The translations under genes were made by a program, and so were the position numbers. From Singulisphaera sp. GP187 (GTDB lineage: Bacteria; Planctomycetota; Planctomycetia; Gemmatales; Gemmataceae): 64,000 nucleotides of DNA. The notes beneath the pieces were generated by a model that ran no database searches, was not told where the DNA came from, and saw only the letters and a program-made list of their open reading frames with translations. The stretch covers positions 1-64,000 of the forward strand of contig CAMDQN010000010.1 in the NCBI GenBank assembly GCA_945905925.1, written 5' to 3'. Shown here piece after piece: positions 59,683-64,000 of the stretch; position 1 is the stretch's first letter; each line of letters begins with the position of its first letter.

Positions 59683-61845
59683 TCAGTCCGTCAAGATGTC
59701 GCACTTCGGCAACGCCTTCTGGAGTTCCTCGATCCCCGCGTCCGTCACCTGCGTGCCGTACAGGTCGAGTCTGGTGAGGTTCTTGAGTGCCGAGAGTTCC
59801 TTCAGCCCCGCGTCCGTCACCTGCGTGAGGCCCAGGTGGAGTGAGGTGAGGTTCGTGAGTGCTGAGAGTTCCTTCAGCCCCGCGTCCGTCACCTTCGTCC
59901 CGTACAGGTAGAGTGTGGTGAGGCTATTGAGTGCTGAGAGTTCCTTGATGCCCGCGCCCGTCACCTTCGTGTCGTACAAGTAGAGCATGGTGAGGTTCTT
60001 GAGTGCTGAGAGTTCCTTGATGCCCGCGTCCGTCACCTTCGTGCCGCCCAGGTTGAGTTCGGTGAGGTTCTTGAGTGTTGCGAGTTCCTTCAGCCCCGCG
60101 TCCGTCACATTCGTGCCGTTCAGTTCGAGTTTGGTGACGTCTTCCGGTTTGGCGGGTCGTTTCTCGTCTTCGCCTGTCGCCAGAGTGAGGGTGTGGAGCA
60201 GGTTGATCTCTCGCAACACCGCCAAATTCCGGTCCGTCACCTGCGTGCCGTACAGGCCGAGTTCGGAGAGGTTCTTGAGTGCTGCGAGTTCCTTCAGCCC
60301 CGCGTCGTTCACCTTCGTCCTGTTCAGTTCGAGTGTGGTGAGGTTCTTGAGTGCTGCGAGTTCCTTCAGCCCCGCGTCCTTCACCTTCGTCCTGTTCAGT
60401 TCGAGTGTGGTGAGGTTCTTGAGCGCTGCAAGTTCCTTCAGACCCGCGCCCGTCACCTGCGTGCCGCTCAGGTCGAGTTTGGTGACGTCTTCCGGTTTGG
60501 TGGGTCGTTTCTCGTCTTCGCCTGTCGCCAGAGTGAGGGTGTGGAGCAGGTTGATCTCTCGCAACACCGCTAAAGTCCGGTCCGTCACCTGCGTGCCGTA
60601 CAGGTCGAGTTTGGTGAGGTTCTTGAGTGCCGAGAGTTCCTTCAGACCCGCGTCCGTCACCTTCGTGCCGTCCAGGTCGAGTGTGGTGAGGTTCTTGAGT
60701 GCCGAGAGTTCCTTCAGCCCCGCGTCCGTCACCTGCGTGGATCGCAGGTGGAGTGTGGTGAGGTTCTTGAGTGCCGAGAGTTCCTTCAGACCCGCGTCCG
60801 TCACCTCCGTGCTGCTCAGGTAGAGTGTGGTGAGGTTCTTGAGCGCTGAGAGTTCCTTCAGACCCGCGTCCGTCACCTCCGTGTCGTCCAGGTTGAGTGA
60901 GGTGAGGTTCTTGAGTGTGGCGAGTTCCTTCAGCCCCGCGTCCGTCACCTGCGTGGATCGCAGGTGGAGTGTGGTGAGGTCCTTGAGTGTGGCGAGTTCC
61001 TTGATGTCCGTCACCTTCGTGCTGCTCAGGTTGAGTGTGGTGAGGTTCTTGAGTGCTGCGAGTTCCTTCAGACCCGCGTCCGTCACCTTCGTTTCGCCCA
61101 GGTTGAGATTGGTGAGGTTCTTGAGTACTGCGAGTTCCTTGATCCCCGCGCCCGTCACCTGCGTTTCGCCCAGGTTGAGTGTGGTGAGGTCCTTGAGTGC
61201 AGAGAGTTCTTTCAGCCCCGCGCCCGTCACCTGCGTCCCGTACAGGTCGAGTGTGGTGAAGTTCGTGAGTGCTGCAAGTTCCTTCAGCCCCGCGCCCGTC
61301 ACCTTCGTTTTGCCCAGGTCGAGTGTGGTGAGGTTCTTGAGTGCTGCGAGTTCCTTCAGCCCCGCGTCCGTCACCTGCGTGCCGAACAGGTCGAGTCTGG
61401 TGAGGTTCGTGAGTGCCGAGAGTTCCTTCAGCCCCGCGTCCGTCACCTTCGTGTTGCCCAGGTCGAGTTTGGTGAGGTTCTTGAGTGCCGAGAGTTCCTT
61501 CAGCCCCGCGCCCGCCACCTCCGTGCCGTGTAGGCTGAGTTCGGTGAGGTCCTTGAATGCTGAGAGTTCTTTCAGCCCCGCGTCCGTCACCTTCGTCCAG
61601 TACAGGTGGAGTGTGGTGAGGTTCTTGAATGCTGCGAGTTCCTTCAGACCCGCGTCCGTCACCTTCGTCCCGTACAGGTGGAGTGTGGTGACCGGTTTAC
61701 CGGGTGCCTCTTCGTCGCGGGTGACCTTCCCACCCAACTTCTCCACGAACGCGACAGCCTTGTCTTCCGCGTCGTCGGCTCGAACCGGGGCGGACGAACA
61801 CAGGATCACTCCCAACAGGAGAACGCACAGCATCAACCACGACAT
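59683..61845 (-). CDS. LRR exported protein, 26 repeat units, with an internal duplication
   Basis: 720 aa from ATG 61845. The leader LMLCVLLLGVILCSSAPVRADD has a normal signal peptide rather than a lipobox at the end, unlike its paralogues. It has 26 LRR units of 24 residues, except unit 10 (VTDIKEL), which lacks three residues. Units 16 and 20 share an unusual block VTDR..LAVLREINLLHTLTLATGEDEKRP..PEDVT, nearly identical DNA at 60133-60227 and 60480-60574, showing a recent segmental copy. It is the largest of the three tandem genes. Confidence 0.9.
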   Translation of the reverse strand: MSWLMLCVLLLGVILCSSAPVRADDAEDKAVAFVEKLGGKVTRDEEAPGKPVTTLHLYGTKVTDAGLKELAAFKNLTTLHLYWTKVTDAGLKELSAFKDLTELSLHGTEVAGAGLKELSALKNLTKLDLGNTKVTDAGLKELSALTNLTRLDLFGTQVTDAGLKELAALKNLTTLDLGKTKVTGAGLKELAALTNFTTLDLYGTQVTGAGLKELSALKDLTTLNLGETQVTGAGIKELAVLKNLTNLNLGETKVTDAGLKELAALKNLTTLNLSSTKVTDIKELATLKDLTTLHLRSTQVTDAGLKELATLKNLTSLNLDDTEVTDAGLKELSALKNLTTLYLSSTEVTDAGLKELSALKNLTTLHLRSTQVTDAGLKELSALKNLTTLDLDGTKVTDAGLKELSALKNLTKLDLYGTQVTDRTLAVLREINLLHTLTLATGEDEKRPTKPEDVTKLDLSGTQVTGAGLKELAALKNLTTLELNRTKVKDAGLKELAALKNLTTLELNRTKVNDAGLKELAALKNLSELGLYGTQVTDRNLAVLREINLLHTLTLATGEDEKRPAKPEDVTKLELNGTNVTDAGLKELATLKNLTELNLGGTKVTDAGIKELSALKNLTMLYLYDTKVTGAGIKELSALNSLTTLYLYGTKVTDAGLKELSALTNLTSLHLGLTQVTDAGLKELSALKNLTRLDLYGTQVTDAGIEELQKALPKCDILTD
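60133..60574. repeat. Internal 95-bp duplication within the large LRR gene
   Basis: The blocks 60133-60227 and 60480-60574 are almost the same base for base (both begin GGTGACGTCTTCCGGTTTGG and end with CTCTCGCAACACCGC), 347 bases apart. Four LRR units separate them. The block is not an LRR and marks one duplicated segment. Confidence 0.85.
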
Positions 61846-61972
61846 GGTTTCCCCTCGCACCGCGTACATGAACGTCCGATACCGCCCGATGCTACCACGC
61901 CTCGAGACGACTCACGTGCGTGAATTGGGGAAACGGGTTCAGGGGCGAGACCGACCACTCAACGTGGGCGAC
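61846..61972 (-). promoter_or_regulatory. Conserved leader shared by the LRR paralogues (copy 3)
   Basis: Upstream of the 26-unit gene, the same leader as at 58251 and 59508 recurs with CACGTGCGTGAATTGGGGAA and GACCGACCACTCAAC. The match ends near 61972, where the following DUF1553 gene begins to differ. Confidence 0.5.
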
Positions 61973-61978
61973 CCACCC

Positions 61979-64000
61979 TCAATCCGCGAAGAGAAACTCG
62001 TTGGTGTTGAACAGCACGCGACACAGGTTCGCCAGCCCGTGCTTGTCCGAGTAGGTCGCGAACAACTTCGCTTCGTCGGCCGTTGGCGATCGGCCCCACA
62101 CCAGACGACAACCAAACTCGATCTGCTTCGCGCGCTCCGCGGAGTGCTTCTCCAATCGATCCGCCATCGCCCGCGCGTGGACCAACACGAACTCGTTGTT
62201 CAACAGCGAGAGCGCCTGCGGCGCGGTGACGGATTCCGAGCGTTTTGGCGTGAGTGCGTTCGCATCGGCACCGTCAAGGCATTCGACGAGCGGGTCCGGC
62301 AGCGTACGGAACACGAACCGGTACACGCTCCGCCGGTGGCCCTCTTTCCGGTCCCAATCGAACTTGCCGTAGTCCACCATCGGCGTGACGTGAATGCCTG
62401 GTTTCAGGTCGAACTGCCGGTCCGACGGACCGCCCGCGGTGCGATCGAGTCGGGCGCTTACCATCAAGATGGCGTCGCGGACCTGCTCCGCATCCAGTCG
62501 CGTGCGGTTTTGCCGCCACAGCAGTTTGTTGTCTTCGTCGGTCTTCCCGCCTTCTGCTCGTGACACGGAAACCTGCTTGTAGGTCGCGCTCGTCACGATG
62601 AGCCGGTGCAGGTGCTTGAGCGAACCGCCCCCGACCTTGCGGTCGGGGTTCGCCAGCTCACTTGCGAGGAAGTCGAGTAACTCAGGGTGCGTGGGCTTTG
62701 TGCCCATCTTTCCGAAGTCGTTCGGCGATGCGGCAAGGCCCGCGCCGAAGTGCCACTGCCATACGCGATTCGCCATCACACGCCACGTCAGCGGGTTGTT
62801 CGCGTCCGTTAACCACTTCGCGAGTGCCGCGCGCCGGTCGCCCTCGGGGTGGTCTTTGGGAAGGTTCAATTCGCCCGGTAGTTTCGGCAGAAGCGATAGC
62901 GTTCCCGGCTCGACCTTTTCGCCGGGCTTGCGGATGTCGCCGCGCTTCAACAGCCTGACTTCGCGCGGCGTCGCGGTGGGCTTGTGGCTCCCGTCGGGCG
63001 CGAAGTTCGGGGCCGCCGCATACACCATCGCGGGCGCGGGAATCGCCGCGAGTTCCGCGATCACTTGCTCCTTCAACACGAAAAGTGCGAGTTCGCGAAC
63101 CTGCGTTTCCGTGCGTTTCGCGGCCGGTGTTGCGAGGACCGTGCGCAAGGAAGGCGGAACCGCGACCACCTTCACCGGGGGCGCCGCGTCCGTGATCGAG
63201 AGTCGGAAACGTCCAATGAGGTGCCCGCCGCCGTGCAGTTGTTCGAGCGCGAACGTGAGTTCCGTTTCGCCGTCGCCGACCGGTTCCGCGAACTCGAACA
63301 CCGCTTCATGCGGCTTGCCGACCTGCGGGTAGATGCCCCACGCTGTCGCGGGCTTGCCGTCGATCGCGTGCGCCGCGGTCCAGCCGGTCTGATCGAAGTC
63401 CGCGGTCGCGGAGCGAACCTTCACCGGCTTTGGCTTCTCGCCGTTCGTGATGGTGACGGCGAACTCGCTCAGGTGAAGATTGCCGTTATCCTGCCGACCC
63501 GGTCCGCGATGCGGAAGCGAATCATCCGTAAGCAACTCAAGACGCACCGCGGTGACTCGCTTCCCCTTCACGCGAGTCACGAGTGTGTACGTGTCCTTCT
63601 CCGGGCGGTTGCCCTCGGCGCGAATCGAATCGTCCTTCTGCTTTACAAGTGTCGAACCGCTGGCAGCGATCTTCGTGAACTCCGGCACGGTCCACGCGAT
63701 CCCGGCCCCGGTGTTCCGCGCCTCCCACGCCGCAACCGCCTTCTTCAACTCCGGCGTATCGAGTTTCAGCGCCGGGTCGTTCTTCGCGAAGGCGGCAATG
63801 GCGACTTGCAGTTCCTTGCGTTTCTTGCTCGCGGCGGCGTCCAACTCGAACGGCACCTCTCCGCGCCCGACGCCCGCGAACACCGCTTGCAGTTTGAAGT
63901 ATTCTTCCTGCGAAATCGGATCGAACTTGTGATCGTGGCAGCGCGCGCACTGCACCGTTAAGCCCGTGAAGGTGTTGAACACGGTGGTGACGATGTCGTC
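61979..64000 (-). CDS. DUF1549/DUF1553 planctomycete protein, cut at the window end
   Basis: About 673 residues are visible; the frame is open to the window edge, so the N-terminus lies outside. The visible start DDIVTTVFNTFTGLTVQCARCHDHKFDPIS contains CARCH, the haem-c-like motif where DUF1549 proteins are conserved. The C-terminal half carries the DUF1553 block NPLTWRVMANRVWQWHFGAGL, DFGKMGTKPTHPELLDFLA and RRSVYRFVFRTLPDPLVECLDGADAN, ending with LLNNEFVLVHARAMADRL. Members are secreted and multidomain in planctomycetes and often pair with a DUF1501 gene. Function not established. Confidence 0.9.
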   Translation of the reverse strand, partial: DDIVTTVFNTFTGLTVQCARCHDHKFDPISQEEYFKLQAVFAGVGRGEVPFELDAAASKKRKELQVAIAAFAKNDPALKLDTPELKKAVAAWEARNTGAGIAWTVPEFTKIAASGSTLVKQKDDSIRAEGNRPEKDTYTLVTRVKGKRVTAVRLELLTDDSLPHRGPGRQDNGNLHLSEFAVTITNGEKPKPVKVRSATADFDQTGWTAAHAIDGKPATAWGIYPQVGKPHEAVFEFAEPVGDGETELTFALEQLHGGGHLIGRFRLSITDAAPPVKVVAVPPSLRTVLATPAAKRTETQVRELALFVLKEQVIAELAAIPAPAMVYAAAPNFAPDGSHKPTATPREVRLLKRGDIRKPGEKVEPGTLSLLPKLPGELNLPKDHPEGDRRAALAKWLTDANNPLTWRVMANRVWQWHFGAGLAASPNDFGKMGTKPTHPELLDFLASELANPDRKVGGGSLKHLHRLIVTSATYKQVSVSRAEGGKTDEDNKLLWRQNRTRLDAEQVRDAILMVSARLDRTAGGPSDRQFDLKPGIHVTPMVDYGKFDWDRKEGHRRSVYRFVFRTLPDPLVECLDGADANALTPKRSESVTAPQALSLLNNEFVLVHARAMADRLEKHSAERAKQIEFGCRLVWGRSPTADEAKLFATYSDKHGLANLCRVLFNTNEFLFAD

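Noticed and set aside
57558-61845. Regular repeats considered as a CRISPR array or noncoding satellite
   Set aside because: The period is 72 bp, there are no unique spacers, and the units translate into LRRs with lipoprotein or signal-peptide leaders.
57999-62563. Plus-strand frames rich in SAESSFSPASVT across the LRR region
   Set aside because: They are antisense readings of 72-bp LRR units; the repetitive look comes from the real minus-strand genes.
1-64000. tRNA, rRNA and insertion sequences
   Set aside because: No T-loop-like GGTTCGAATCC with a matching acceptor stem, no rRNA-like stretch and no transposase motif were seen on either strand by eye; a covariance-model search would be decisive.

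Overview
The window looks like chromosomal DNA of a high-GC planctomycete, most likely of the Gemmata group (Gemmataceae). The supporting families are a DUF1559 prepilin-like protein, a DUF1549/DUF1553 cytochrome-type protein, several proteins opening with an MJ0042-type zinc ribbon, extracellular proteins with an LEDRVVP-type leader, serine/threonine kinases with DLG in place of DFG, leucine-rich repeats of the VTDAGLKEL type, and a respiratory chain based on alternative complex III. No rRNA, tRNA, insertion sequence or CRISPR array was found.

Layout. 1-9.6 kb: secreted proteins (a CehA/McbA-like protein with EF-hands, a STN/HEAT-type protein, a 1192-aa Calx-beta/SdrD-B protein ending in HELYH, and small exported proteins). 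9.8-16.8 kb: recA, a flippase-like protein, a DUF167 protein, a lone terminase-like ATPase/nuclease, small membrane proteins and a lipoprotein. 16.9-21.1 kb: a DUF1559 protein, a 2OG-Fe(II) oxygenase, an ABC-ATPase/acetyltransferase fusion and an aldo/keto reductase. 21.2-37.0 kb: one long respiratory cluster, actA-actB-actC/D-actE-actF-small membrane protein-ccoS-ccoN-ccoO-ccoP-ccoI. Alternative complex III would oxidise quinol and pass electrons through cytochromes c to a cbb3-type oxidase, with CcoI supplying copper. A CRP-like palindrome lies just upstream of actA. 37.0-43.8 kb: a TSUP permease, a phosphonate-degradation pair (HD oxygenase and PhnX), zinc-ribbon proteins, queC, queD and pheS. 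43.9-57.5 kb: a trypsin-like/beta-propeller protein, an ECF sigma factor, a glycosyltransferase, a UbiA prenyltransferase, two kinases (one apparently frameshifted), two TadE-like proteins and a THUMP methyltransferase. 57.5-62.0 kb: three tandem LRR paralogues with 7, 12 and 26 repeat units. 62.0-64.0 kb: a DUF1553 protein cut by the window end.

The most unusual layer is a dense set of dispersed palindromic repeats of at least seven sequence families, mostly intergenic. Several have entered genes: one in the terminase-like gene, two in ccoI and one in the 492-aa protein at 47.3-48.8 kb are read in frame as extra peptide. Others supply a C-terminus and stop codon (ccoN), part of a stop codon (actE) or a ribosome-binding site (HD oxygenase gene). 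A separate 20-bp palindrome, AGTGACAA-N4-TTGTCACT, occurs four times inside genes. Together they resemble an RPE-like (Rickettsia palindromic element) process in a planctomycete and are the best candidate for something little described here.

All functions are inferred by reading motifs in the translations; no database search was possible.
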